NCBI RefSeq assembly: GCF_000237925.1
Contig: NC_031495.1
Span: forward strand, 2,744,407 to 2,808,406
DNA from: Schistosoma mansoni
Lineage: Eukaryota > Platyhelminthes > Trematoda > Strigeidida > Schistosomatidae
Direction: 5' to 3'
Length of the DNA stretch: 64,000 nucleotides
Shown in pieces: positions 10,733 to 21,069 of this stretch. The position numbers and the translations under genes were made by a program. Every line of letters begins with the position of its first letter. Position 1 is the stretch's first letter. The notes under the pieces are model-generated. The model searched no databases. It had not been told where the DNA came from and saw only the letters and a list, made by a program, of their open reading frames with translations.

Positions 10733-11254
10733 CCCTCAAATGACCTGGTAAGGCTGAGGTGGGGAGAGTCATCTCTCCCTCTCGAAATACTCTCACATGG
10801 CCACACCTATAAAGCCATTGTCAGGGAAGTTCTACTCACTGCCTTAGCGTGGCATCACTGTTGTTTACGAAATTGAAAGGATGAAAAGTGAATGTACATC
10901 GCTTTAACCGAGTTAGTGGATATGAAGGATCCATCTAGGGGAGTTTGAAAACCCTGATTCCAAACCAATGGTGTACATGGGCTCCATGATCCTGAGAACA
11001 CAAAAGGCGTATGAACCTATCGTTGATCACCGGTTACCATGGGACTACATCTCCTTGCGTTGCTCCACAGCCTTGTGGATCAGACCTGTAGGTTGAATGC
11101 TCCGGGTGTGGCCCTCTAAGAAAACCACCTGCTTGAGTCTAGGCACCCGGACAGTCTCCCAGCCCACACAGAAGTCAAGTGACTTGTGTGGCACATATGT
11201 ATTCAGTGCCCTTTTGCACCAATATTTATGTGTTCCAAAAAATAAATAAATAAA
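10733..11254 (+). mobile_element. Short RTE-derived element, full length
   Basis: Same design as 9421-9939, beginning CCCTCAAATGACCTGG and ending in an AAATAAATAAATAAA tail. It carries subfamily variants shared with 27135-27554 and 30239-30651 (GAGTTTGAAAACC, CTCCATGATCCTGAGA), unlike 9421 and 44910, which read GAGTTGGAAAA and CTCCAGTATCCTGAGG. Confidence 0.85.
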
Positions 11255-11970
11255 CATAATACAGAGAAATGATTTACTCTTAATTAAAACTAATAACTTG
11301 TGGAAGAAAATAAGAATAAATTGACCAGTGTGAAAACAAAATAATCTTTATACATTAGCAGTATGTCAGCAATGAACTAAAATGCAATTATTCAAAGGTA
11401 TGACAGACTATAATTTGAAGTACATTCCCGATAGACTATATATTCAATAAAACTGTGCAAGCATAAGAACTTTTGCCATCGAGTGAGTCAGTGTTCACTG
11501 GTGATCATTATAATGATAAAGGGAAATTGCTGATCAATCCCCTTTTAGTTTTCAGTGGTTCGTTGTAAATACGTCAACTCTTATTGATTCATATTCAACT
11601 GACGAGAAGGCGGTAAAGTACGAAACACAAATACATTATCGTATTTCTAAAGATCACCCCTTCCAGGTGAGCAAACCACAAAATAAAGTCATAAGAGGAC
11701 CTATCTTAGAGTATTTAGTTGTTTCTGGCCATCAGCTTTTAAGGTCATCTATAAAATCTCATTGAAATTACTATATTATTCAGGAATCCAGTTCTTCTTT
11801 ATATCAGTATACCTAAACCTCTGTATAACTCTGAATTTTCCCTGACCTTCTACTTAGATCCCATGACGCTTTTTAACAAAATAACATTTCTTTATTTTAA
11901 ATTTTCTAAAATTCGATTTTGTTAACATTCTAATTTTAATCTTACGTAACCTGTTTAATAATCTTTTAAT
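11255..11970. other. Spacer, nothing recognised
   Basis: AT-rich. No exon or shared repeat recognised. Confidence 0.4.
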
Positions 11971-11974
11971 AGTT

Positions 11975-12180
11975 GAATTCATGAGTCGATCTAGGCTAGA
12001 CCACCATTGAAAACCTGGAAGCACTGGAAGGCAGTTTCATCCTAGTATGGGACTCCTCAGCAGTGAGTATCCATGATCACACAACAAAGGAACTCGAACC
12101 AAGAACCTTCAGTCTCCTATGTGAACACTGAACTTCTACACCAGTGAGCCACTATCCAACGGTGTTATTGTCTAACTTCA
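11975..12180 (-). repeat. Hammerhead SINE-B, near full length, diverged
   Basis: Minus-strand copy with the tail, the hammerhead region (about 12065-12020), the B-box region and an A-box region (CACTGGTGTAGAAGTTCAG). GAAAC is changed to GAAAC-like GATGAAAC and several pairings are lost, so an older copy. Confidence 0.7.
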
Positions 12181-12194
12181 ACCAATACATGATC

Positions 12195-12460
12195 TTGCAC
12201 AACCATTCATCCATTGTCTGAAGTAGATATCTGTCTCTATCCAACACGGATTGGACTCCATTGGTCACCGCTTCTCACTTGAACTGCGTGAAATCCATGT
12301 TGAAGCCAGTTAGTAGTGAGCAGAATATGATTATTATTAGAATGTGGTTTGGTAGAGATTGTAGTAATTTGAATATTTGAATGAACGAACCGTTCTAACC
12401 TAGACTACCATCGAATACCTGGTCTAGCTTACATCGACTTATGAATTCAACTATCGAAAT
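12195..12460 (+). repeat. Family C SINE body and small SINE-B fold-back
   Basis: 12195-12320 matches the family C body (GGACTCCATTGGTCACCGCT, then GAAGCCAGTTAGTAGTGAGC) seen at 2166 and 19195. At 12398-12455 an inverted SINE-B tail piece (CTAGACTACCATCGAATACC) is followed directly by a forward tail piece (GTCTAGCTTACATCGACTTA), a short head-to-head arrangement like those at 13062 and 16032. Confidence 0.6.
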
Positions 12461-13061
12461 TACTACAATTCGCACAAATTCTCATAATAACCTATTATTG
12501 ATCTTACAGACAACACAAATTTCAGTTCGTATTTCTATTCTTATGTAGCTAGTTGTGGTAATTAACTGAGTATGGAGTTTCATCTAACTAATTTTACAAG
12601 GCTTTTTATTTGCATACACACAAGCTTTTAAAGTTATTGTTTATACTACTTGAAATAACATTGTCACATATCTATTACATCATCATATTTATCCATTGTT
12701 CACATGTCCTCAGAGAATTAATCCTTAAAATTTCATCTCAATTCCAATTTGACGAATTTTCGGTTACTAACTGACTGTTCATCATTGGTATCGATTATCT
12801 ACTGAGTTGTAAAACCCATATATTTGTGTAGAACTCCGATAAGGAACCAACTGTAAAGAAATATTTCTTCGCTCAATTTGTATTTTTGACGTCTCAGTAA
12901 GATTATTTCAAGAAATCATTATTTATATCACTTGCATTCTGATTAGTTGAGAATCGACTTCACTTTTTCAAGGTCACAGTCAATGGGTGTCGTCAGTAAA
13001 GTATGCATTTACTGTTTAGTTTTCACGAAGTTGAATTAAACAACTTTCTAGATCAGGGGAA

Positions 13062-13342
13062 GTTTTCTGGAGAATTTAGTATTTTCATGGTTGAAATCAT
13101 GGGTCAGTTGAAGCTAGACCACCATCGAAAACCTGGAAGCATCGTCGGATGCCGGTCAGCTCAGTGGTCTATCGGTTAAGGGCTCCAGCTAGTACCTGGT
13201 AGGTCCTGGTGGCGAATCTCGCGAGTGCAGGATCGTGGATTCACACTACTGAGGAGTCCCATAATAGGACGAAACGGCCGTCCAGTGGTTCCAAGTTCTG
13301 GATGGTGGTCTAGCTCCAATTGACCCGTGATTTCAACCATAA
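13062..13342 (+). repeat. Fold-back SINE-B: inverted tail + full body
   Basis: 13062-13142 is the 3' tail of SINE-B in reverse orientation, up to CTGGAAGCATCG. It is followed at once by a near-full forward copy: GATGCCGGTCAGCTCAGTGG, A box, B-box region, hammerhead (about 13243-13290) and tail. The two tails are therefore an inverted repeat of about 80 bp around the body. The core has CTGAGGAG and GAAAC, but stem I is weakened (CACTA versus CAGTGG). Confidence 0.8.
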
Positions 13343-13344
13343 AC

Positions 13345-14130
13345 AACTTTCTGTCAGAGAATTTATCGAGTGATAAGATGTAATACTACTTAATTGTCAA
13401 TAAAGTAGTCACAAGCGGAAATTTAAAATAAAGCATTTACGAATCTTTTATTGGTGCAAACAATAATTTTTGAAAAGGAAATACTTTATATGAATACTGA
13501 CATTGTTGGTTTCATTTTTCCATGAATAAACACTGGAAGTAAATATTAGTATCAATTCTAAGGTAATTCCTCAATGAAAGGAATATAGCAAGTCGTCGTC
13601 TTGAATTGGTTCGAGAAGGTAATTGTAGTTCTCATAGTCAATTGAATTAAAGTAAGCCTGAATTATTCAATGATCGTTTACAAATTATACATAATCGTAT
13701 GTGGTCAGAATGATTGAAATAAAGACATGTAAGCAGAGTATTGTTGGCTTACGTTCATTAAACCCCCCTTCCTATAGTGAGGGTTTACATATTATCTATC
13801 CTTGAGACATCATGCTATTTGTCTGGCTTTGCTCGATGAATTATGCACCTGAAAATGGATGGATATGCAATTAGATTTAATCTCTGTGCGTTATGCAATC
13901 CACAAATTTAGATATAGTCTGTCATTGATATACACAGTTAGTTTATTGAGAAAATTCTGAGCATTAGAAATATTTTACCGGTAAAGAATACAAGAATAGA
14001 TTTATCGTGTTTAGAATCTTAAAAAGGTGTTGTTTTCCTAACTAGATTATAACTAGACGATAATTACACACAAATTAAACTTATCTTTTCAGAACCCATC
14101 TAACAAAATTATAATTATCGAAGAGGGGGT
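13345..14130. other. Spacer, nothing recognised
   Basis: AT-rich, no supported exon or repeat. Confidence 0.4.
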
Positions 14131-14134
14131 TGTG

Positions 14135-14510
14135 GATATTGTTGAATGTTAATGAGATTACGAGCCTATCTAGGTTAAACAACCATTGAAAAAATTCAAA
14201 CCACTCGATAGTTATTCAATCCTCCATGACCCCCATTCTGATAATCATCATCTTTTTACTAGTGAATAACCTTGAGTGAGGATTTCTAGAGTTCTAGTGA
14301 GGAACTGTGACCAGTGAAGTTCAACCGCGTGGACTGTGATGCAAGAACCCACTGTAGAAAAGTGGAGATAGTCACACACTGTCAAAAGGTCTTCGACATG
14401 GTTCTCGACGACGCAGCCATAGATGAGCACTGCTGAGGAGTATCAGACTGGGATGGGATAGCTGTTTAGTATTTTGAGATTCTCAATGGTTTTGAATACT
14501 ATAATTGTGT
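14135..14510. repeat. Degenerate SINE-B / family C composite
   Basis: 14140-14240 resembles an inverted SINE-B tail. 14265-14420 is family C on the minus strand (GTTGAACTTCACTGGTCACA). 14425-14500 resembles the SINE-B hammerhead on the plus strand (AGCACTGCTGAGGAGTATCA). All are strongly diverged, so this is one of the oldest composites here. Confidence 0.45.
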
Positions 14511-14984
14511 GCGCACTAGTGATTGACTTCATGATCGGTTGTTGAAGTACTAGTGTGAAGTCTTGATCAGTGGTATTCGAAGATTTTATAAGTAAAACAA
14601 TTAGTATCATAAGATAACTAAGTTAAGACAAATTATCTTATTTTTAGTCTATATGCTAGAAATTGTAAACCGGATAGAGATAGGATACTTCTTGGGTAAA
14701 CTAGTCTAGGATCATTCTTTCGGTGTAAATAAAACAGTGGATTAGTGGCTAAATATTTGAATGCCCATCCAGTTAGTTTCCGTCCCCAACCTTTCTTCTC
14801 TTTCCATGATTTGGTAGATAGGTAGTAAAATTAATAATCACATCAAAAGTAGGACTCAAAGACAAATACACGTGTTTATATTCAGTAAAGGAGTTTAAAA
14901 GTAAAAAAAATCAGAAAGATTTTTAAGAAAATTTATTGAAGAAAATTATGTAAACCACATGTTAAAATTAATTAACAAGAAAGC

Positions 14985-15150
14985 GTGATCGTGGATGCGA
15001 ACTGTTGAAGAGTCCCATAATAGGACGAAACGGCCTTCCGGTGCTTCCAGGTTTTCCATGGTGGTCTAGCTTTAATTGACTCATGATTTCAACTACACAC
15101 AAAAAAATTACTAAAAATCTCCACAAAAACCCCACCTAAACAAGAAAGAG
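14985..15150 (+). repeat. Hammerhead SINE-B with long 3' tail
   Basis: Starts near AAGCGTGATCGTGGATGCG and includes a hammerhead-like core (AACTG TTGAAGAG, so altered), then the tail through AAAAATCTCCACAAAAACCCC. This copy helps define the true 3' end of the family. Confidence 0.75.
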
Positions 15151-15239
15151 AACAAAATTCGTTTCGTGATGTCGATACTAAAATCGATTAACCATGAACG
15201 AGTGATAGAAGATTGAATGACAATTTAACAGAATATATG

Positions 15240-15500
15240 TGTGGTGTATGCTACTTATTTTTGCGGACATAAGTAGTATGTAACACAAGTCACAAGTGGG
15301 ATATCTTAGAGAAGGTTGAGAAGATTGAAATGAAGAGACAAGGGAACCTGAAGTGATCAAAGTAATAACAGGAATGAAGGGACAATGAAGCTTATAAGAG
15401 ACAATTCAAAGAGTATATGCAAATAATGTATTTGATATATATGAGTTTCATATTTTATTGAACCACTTTGTGATTGTATATTAAACAATAAGTTGGTTTT
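15240..15500 (+). repeat. Unclassified repeat family E, copy 3
   Basis: GTGTGGTGTATGCTACTTAT start, GGACATAAGTAGTATGTAAC, and the conserved middle (GAGACAATTC-type). Diverged from the other copies. Confidence 0.55.
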
Positions 15501-15779
15501 GTCATAGATAGTATTAGGTTTATATTGATTACAGTAATATTGGACGTGAAATATAAAAGTTTGAACAGATTACATCACGTATAACATATACAATCACATC
15601 TCTATTCATTTTCGATTGATGTGTACTCTGAACAGCTGACTTTCAAAAAACAGATCTTGACCCTATTTTATTTCTATAAGAATTCAAGGGATTATAAGTA
15701 TCTCAGACCAGCTAATAGTTAATATTTAGAAATATGAAATATCATCATTTGTAATTTAATTTTAGTAGTGATATTGTTT

Positions 15780-16028
15780 TGTGAGTTACTTATATTCACA
15801 TAAGTAGTATATAACTATGGTCAGGCATAGAATGTACTTCAGTTAAAGATCGATAAGGAGAGAATGGGAATGGGACGCAATTAGTATGAAAATGCATGAA
15901 CAATGAAATCTGAGACAATGGACTGATATTTGCCAAACGAACAGTCAAGGTTGAGACGATGAATTATTATAATGCAAGTTAACTACTTACTATATGATTC
16001 TCAGATTTTAATCGGAAATTCTATAATT
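15780..16028 (+). repeat. Unclassified repeat family E, copy 4
   Basis: Close to copy 2 (5574) over CATAAGTAGTATATAACTAT, GATCGATAAGGAGAGAATGG and AAAATGCATGAACAAT. It abuts the fold-back SINE-B that begins near 16032. Confidence 0.6.
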
Positions 16029-16031
16029 AAT

Positions 16032-16300
16032 TATCAGAAGGGGTTTTGTGGAGATTTAGTATTTTCATAGTTGAAAGTGTGAGTCAATTGAAGCTGGACC
16101 ACCATGGAAAACCTGGAAGGGCTCTGGCTCGAGACTGGTAGGTCCTGGGTTCGATTCTCGCGAGTGAGGGATCGTGGATGCGCACTGCTGAGGAGTCCCA
16201 TAATAGGACGAAACGGCCGTCCAGTGCTTTCAAGTTTTCGATGGTGGTCTAGCTTCAATTGACTCACGCTTTCAACTATGAAAATTCTATAATTTCTTGT
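16032..16300 (+). repeat. Fold-back SINE-B: inverted tail + body
   Basis: 16032-16118 is an inverted SINE-B tail (from CAGAAGGGGTTTTGTGGAG to GGAAAACCTGGAAG). A forward body follows, joined inside the A-box region (GGCTCTGGCTCGAGACTGG), with B box GGTTCGATTCTC, an intact hammerhead and a forward tail. Same architecture as 13062-13342, but with a different internal junction. Confidence 0.8.
16182..16227 (+). ncRNA. Hammerhead ribozyme core (type I), intact
   Basis: GCACTG/CAGTGC stem I, CTGAGGAG, GTCC/GGAC stem II, GAAAC, and GTC as cleavage triplet at 16219-16221. It lies inside the fold-back SINE-B, so its flanking inverted tails could also pair in the transcript. Confidence 0.8.
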
Positions 16301-16599
16301 CAATGAATCCGATCGTCCTCACTAGTGTTCTTGATCACTACAACATGGATCGATTTTTTAAGTCTAAAATACCACATTTAATTCATAATCTCCATAGTAA
16401 CTAGATTATACAATGATCCCAAAAACAGTTCATTTCATATGAGGCTGTAATAGAATTTATCATTTACAAAGATTAACCACAGATTTTCAGGGATTTTATT
16501 TTATTCATTTGTAGAAAAAGAAAATCACAAATCCAGTCATTCATTTGACTGTATTAGATAACCTTACTTGATAGATTATATTTTATATTTAGAGTTAAT

Positions 16600-17040
16600 G
16601 ACTAAAGTTAAAAACCTGAAATTTAAGTAACATTGTATTGCTAAACAAATCAACATTGAGGTGCACAGGATAAGCTGTGAACCACATATGGAGAAATTCA
16701 AACACTTCACTTCTACCCGAAGTTTTGTGCTGATGATGTCGTTCAGAAGGACGATGAAAGCTCCACGACCAAACCACCCAGCTCAAAGAGCAAACCTACA
16801 TCAAAATCACCCACCTGAGCTACAAATCTTCTCCACCATCTCAAAATCATCAAAATAAACAGCTGTGTAATTCATTGATATCAATACTGACCTTGTTAGT
16901 TTTGCTGGATACAGCTTTAGCTAGAGGCACTTGGTCAAGGATCTTCGCCAAATCATATTTAATCACATCGTAATGTTCATCTCCTACAGCTATTATCCAG
17001 TTTACACTCTATACATCAACCTACAATTCAAATATATCTT
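16600..17040 (-). other. Unclassified coding-like repeat debris
   Basis: On the minus strand, about 17000-16895 has an open segment with protein-like composition (EHYDVIKYDLAKILDQ) ending at a plausible splice donor. 16860-16600 resembles a dispersed schistosome repeat I recall but cannot name. It may be part of an old transposable element or a host exon; I found no partner exon. Confidence 0.25.
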
Positions 17041-17746
17041 CTGATCCTATAATCTTTGATTTTTGGTTTGACTGACTTTGGGATCACTATGTAAGAAAAG
17101 ATGACGGATAGTTGCGTCGTCAAGCTCTGCTTACCAGTGACCTATTCAACATGTCTTGTATTCTAAATTATAATGTATCAAGACAATAGCAGGAGGGACT
17201 ATTTAACCAAAGTGACAACTTGTAAACTGTTGATTAGGATCCTGTTGAGACCCATATTTTAATCCCTTTCTTAGAATTCTTCTGGTTTAGCATAAAAAAT
17301 ATTTAAGCCTTATTAAATTACATTAAATCAAATGTGTGTAGAAGTAGCTTAAGTGTTAAAGTGTTCGAATTTCAGCCTGTGTTGCCGTTTCGTACGCTCA
17401 ATCATTTACTTTAGTTTGAGTAACAAGGTAGTGTAACTAGCACTAACATCCTACTTGATGAAGAAGTTTGATTATAATTATCAATATTTAATAATTTATT
17501 TGAAAGATTAAATAGACAAACAAAATAGGATAAATATTGAGTTTCTTTTTGTTGCTGTACCAGATAATATAAAGCTCGTCTACGCAAATTGGTTATCTGC
17601 TTTTGGTTTGATTGTTAAAAAAAATCAAAATTTATTCGATATAATTCAATCAAAACCAAGTATTGGATGGCTAATGTGATCCTAGATCTGATTCATGTAA
17701 AAAGAAAACAGAGTGTGGATGAAGCTGTATGCCCTGACCATTTGTT

Positions 17747-18175
17747 GTTTAGGATTGCAATTGATCAGTCTCTTGTTGGCACATGCGAATCCTGTGTGGA
17801 CTGCCTCGATATTACCTTAAGTTACAAGCTTTGTAAACAAAGATGGATAGTGGCTAGAAGTGGAATCCACGATGCAAGTTTCTCCCTATTTCGGACTCGT
17901 CAGCTGGATGTACCTGCATCTCAGAGTTGGTATTCACTCTGGGACTCGAATCCAGTACCCTTCGCTTCAAATGCCATCACGTTATGCACTTAGTTACTGA
18001 GTCCTGATAGCTACTTGCTTGTGCAATGGGGTGAAGTTGAAATTCACTTGGTATTGTTTCGTTTGAATCGTCCCATTGATGTTTAGGACTGCAATTGATC
18101 AGTCTTTTATTGGCATATATGTGCATCCTGCCTCGATATTGTCTTAAGTCACAAGCTTTATTCTTACAGTGTGTA
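17747..18175 (-). repeat. SM-alpha-like tandem, about 1.3 units
   Basis: Minus strand. The segment TTTAGGAYTGCAATTGATCAG occurs at about 17747 and 18081, giving a period of about 334 bp. It contains the tRNA-like part (B box near 17950, GGATTCGAGTCCC on the sense strand) and a hammerhead region (about 17932-17878) with CTGACGAG but an altered stem II and cleavage region. Confidence 0.85.
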
Positions 18176-18394
18176 TTTATAACCTTAGTGACACAGTCAG
18201 TGGACATATAAAAGGTGACCTTGATCAAGTAAATAATTCAGGTAATCACTATAATTCGTTCACATAATTTAACATACAATCTTGACACATGATCTGTAAA
18301 ATTTTTCTGGTTTGCACAATATTACTGATAACGCAGTCAAACAGAAGTCATTACGTTCACTCGTACAGTATATCATTAACTATTATACTTACTT

Positions 18395-18470
18395 ACGCCT
18401 GTTACTCCCAATGGAGCATAGGCCGCCGACCAGCATTCTCCAACCCAATGCTTGGAGAACTATTATAATA
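18395..18470 (-). repeat. LINE-like fragment (family H)
   Basis: Short match to 7830-7890 (CTCCCAATGGAGCATAGGCC, CCAGCATTCTCCAACCCA). Only a fragment. Confidence 0.4.
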
Positions 18471-18668
18471 ACTCATTAATAATGTATCACAGTTTCCAAA
18501 TTGTCATCCATATTACTAAACTGTCTATATAACTATTTGGGCTAATATTTTATTGGCGAAATAACCAAAATTAGTAAGACAAGTAAATTTTCAATATAAT
18601 TTTATATTGGTTAAAAATACACTAAAACATCTTTACTCTTTTAAATATCAATACCAAGGTTGAACTTG

Positions 18669-19175
18669 TGTTATATCTTGTGGCCGAGTGGATGCCTGGT
18701 TAATGTATGACGTGGATAAACCTCTAATCGGAGAGCAGCGAATTATCGATTGGAACAGTGACACATGAAAACCGTACGAGCAGTCCAGAGTACGTATCGG
18801 TCCTGCTTTCTGCCTAGACCAGCCAGTTAAGTCCAGAACAGCCTCTGAGGTATGAATCATTGTATTTCAAACATACTGAGTTTATATACCAATCAAACTG
18901 AACACATCGTACCATAAAATAGGAAATAACATTTGTTCAAGATTCAGCCAAATGTGGCTGTAAATGTGTGAGGCAGCAATTAATAGACTAGGGATAACTC
19001 AAGAATGGTAAATCGTATAATAATAGTCTATATGTCAAAATAAAGCTTATAATAAGGGTAACATGGATATGCATAGTTTAGTTATTTTGCAATTTTACGA
19101 TAAAAATATATGCATAATATTGGTTCATAAATGGATCCCAAAGTTAACATTCACCATTGTTATCAAGATATAACA
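18669..19175. mobile_element. Solo LTR-like fossil, copy 1
   Basis: About 507 bp beginning TGTTATATCTTG and ending CAAGATATAACA, i.e. TG...CA ends in a 12-bp terminal inverted repeat. The same element is at 48524-49023. No internal retrotransposon genes lie beside it, so I read it as a solo LTR of an LTR retrotransposon; gypsy or BEL group cannot be told. A MITE is the alternative reading. The flanking 5 bp are only roughly alike (ACTTG/AATTG), which suggests it is not very recent. Confidence 0.6.
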
Positions 19176-19194
19176 AATTGGTAGTTTCAAATAA

Positions 19195-19415
19195 ATTGAG
19201 TAGATAGTTCTTCTGGCTTACATCTCACAACAGACCTGGTTGTACTCCACTGGTCACTGCTTCTCACTAGAACTCCAGGAAATATCTCTTGAAGCCAGTC
19301 ACTAGTGAGCATATGATGCGCACTGCTGAGAAGTCCCACAATAGGACGAAACGGCTGCCCAGTGCTTCGAGGTTTTTCATAGTGGTCTAGCTTCAATTGA
19401 TTCATGATCTCAACT
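19195..19415 (+). repeat. Mosaic SINE: family C body + SINE-B hammerhead
   Basis: Family C body (GTACTCCACTGGTCACTGCT, GAAGCCAGTCACTAGTGAGC) runs straight into SINE-B at the hammerhead (from about 19316) and its tail. The core reads CTGAGAAG where CUGANGAG is required, so it is probably inactive. Confidence 0.75.
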
Positions 19416-19419
19416 TTTA

Positions 19420-20110
19420 ATTAATAGTTGAATACTAGTTATTACTCATTAGCCTAAACTATGATTCATCTTTTCATCAATGAACTAAGGTATTTCAATT
19501 AATTCTCAATAGAAACATATCGATTACTACCAACAGTATTTTAAATTTGAGTCAGAAGTCTATTAATGACTGACTGATTACAGTAGGTAGCAAGAAGACA
19601 TGACATCAGTCCACGATGCCATTAACTACTTGACTGAGAGCTGTTAGAAAGTCCAGACTTCTTGGGTGGGGTTCACGCAAGAATCATAATTAGTAATCGA
19701 AGATTCAAGTAACATATTTCGATACAACTATTCTCAATCTTTGTCTTCCCTTAGATCCTGTCTCAACAGTACTTCATACTTCACGTTCCTTGGTTTTTTG
19801 ACTTCTGTGATTTCTATCTCATCAACTCTCTTCATCTTTGGGGTGATCTAGGAACTTTGACAGATGTATGTTTGTTTTAAATGCTTAGTTGATTATGGAT
19901 ACCTGACTGAACTCATTAACCAAATGAGGGAAGTATTACGCGAAGTTAAAACACAGGTGTAATTTAGATGAACCATGAACCAAGCCAAAGACAAGACAAA
20001 TGAATTATATGGTCAGATAACTAATCATCCATCTTATTGTTTCTGATAAACTTCTAACAAATGGAAATTAGCCACACTCTACTAATCCGAAATGTACAGT
20101 GCAGTGAATT
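19420..20110. other. Spacer, nothing recognised
   Basis: AT-rich, no supported gene or shared repeat. Confidence 0.4.
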
Positions 20111-20113
20111 TAC

Positions 20114-20295
20114 TTTATTTGAACACATAAATATTGGTACAAAAGGGCACCGAATACATATATGCCACATGAATTATTCGATTTTTGTGAGGGCTGGGAG
20201 ACTGCCCGAGTGCCTAGACTCAAGAAAGTGGTTTCCTTAGGAGGCCACTCCCCGAGTCTTTGACCTAGAGGTCTAATCCACAAGGCAGTAGAGCT
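20114..20295 (-). mobile_element. Short RTE-derived element, 5'-truncated
   Basis: Minus-strand copy retaining the 3' ~180 bp (TTTATTTGAACACATAAAT on the plus strand is its tail). 5' truncation is what LINE-type target-primed integration produces. Confidence 0.8.
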
Positions 20296-20567
20296 ATAAT
20301 TTTTAACATTTAGAGTAAGCTCAACAAAACCTATAGACTCATAGAACTACATATCACTAATGAGCCATAGTGAACAGTAGTGTTCTTTGGAAACTAATTG
20401 TCACAAATATTGTTGATACAAACAAGATGAGGTTTAAGGTCTTGTTTTATGCTTCTCAAACTTAATTTGAACGTAGAAACTTTGGGTTAAACTAGTTGTC
20501 TCATAGTTATGACAAGATTTTGCTTTTTTTCTTATAAACGGAATCAATCAGAAATTGTGATAATTGT

Positions 20568-21065
20568 GGATAACGCGATGGTGTTTGAAGCGAAAGGTAC
20601 TGGGTTCCAGTCCCAGAGTTAACATCAACTCTGAGATGCAGGTACATCCAGATGACGAGTCCCAAATAGGACGAAACGCGCGTCAAACTGGATTCCACTG
20701 CTAGCCACTATCTATCTCTGCTTACCGTGCTTGTGAATTAAGGCTATATTGAGGCAATACGCACAGTATGCACATATGCCAATAAGAGACTGACAAGTTG
20801 CAGTCCTAAACATCAATGGGAAGATTAAAAAAAACAATACTAAGTGAATTTCAACTTCACTCCATTGCACAAGCAAGTGGCTATCAGGACTCAGTAGCTG
20901 AGTGCACAAAGTGATGGCATTTGAAGCGAAGGGTAATGGGTTCGAGTCCCAGAGTGAATATCAGTTCTGAGATGCAGGTACATCCAGATGACGAGTCCCA
21001 AATAGGACGAAACGCGCGTCAAACTGGATTCCACTTCTAGCCATTATCCATCTTTGCTTACAATA
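20568..21065 (+). repeat. SM-alpha-like tandem, about 1.5 units
   Basis: GGTACATCCAGATGACGAG recurs at 20641 and 20977, a period of 336 bp. Two tRNA-like parts (B box about 20608 and 20940) and two hammerhead regions (20646-20693 and 20982-21029) are present. Both cores read CCAGATGACGAG, so the C of CUGANGAG is A, and both have AAA between GTC and CTGGAT. The shared changes show the two units were amplified together or belong to one subfamily. Confidence 0.9.
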
Positions 21066-21069
21066 CTAA

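Noticed and set aside
10733-11254. Possible HDV-like ribozyme at the RTE 5' end
   Set aside because: Some LINEs carry one, but I could not draw a convincing double pseudoknot from the CCCCAAATGCCCTGG start by eye.
15178-15215. Candidate last exon of CTDNEP1 on the minus strand (TRSWLIDF versus KSWFSDP)
   Set aside because: Only three or four residues agree, no proper acceptor and phase, and it lies beside repeat family E.
16595-17040. Host exon candidate (EHYDVIKYDLAKILDQ) on the minus strand
   Set aside because: An in-frame stop lies shortly upstream, no partner exon was found, and the neighbouring sequence looks like a dispersed repeat; kept only as an unclassified feature.
18669-19175. 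MITE reading of the 500-bp element with terminal inverted repeats
   Set aside because: TG...CA ends and a 5-bp flanking duplication at the 48524 copy fit a solo LTR better, though the MITE reading cannot be fully excluded.
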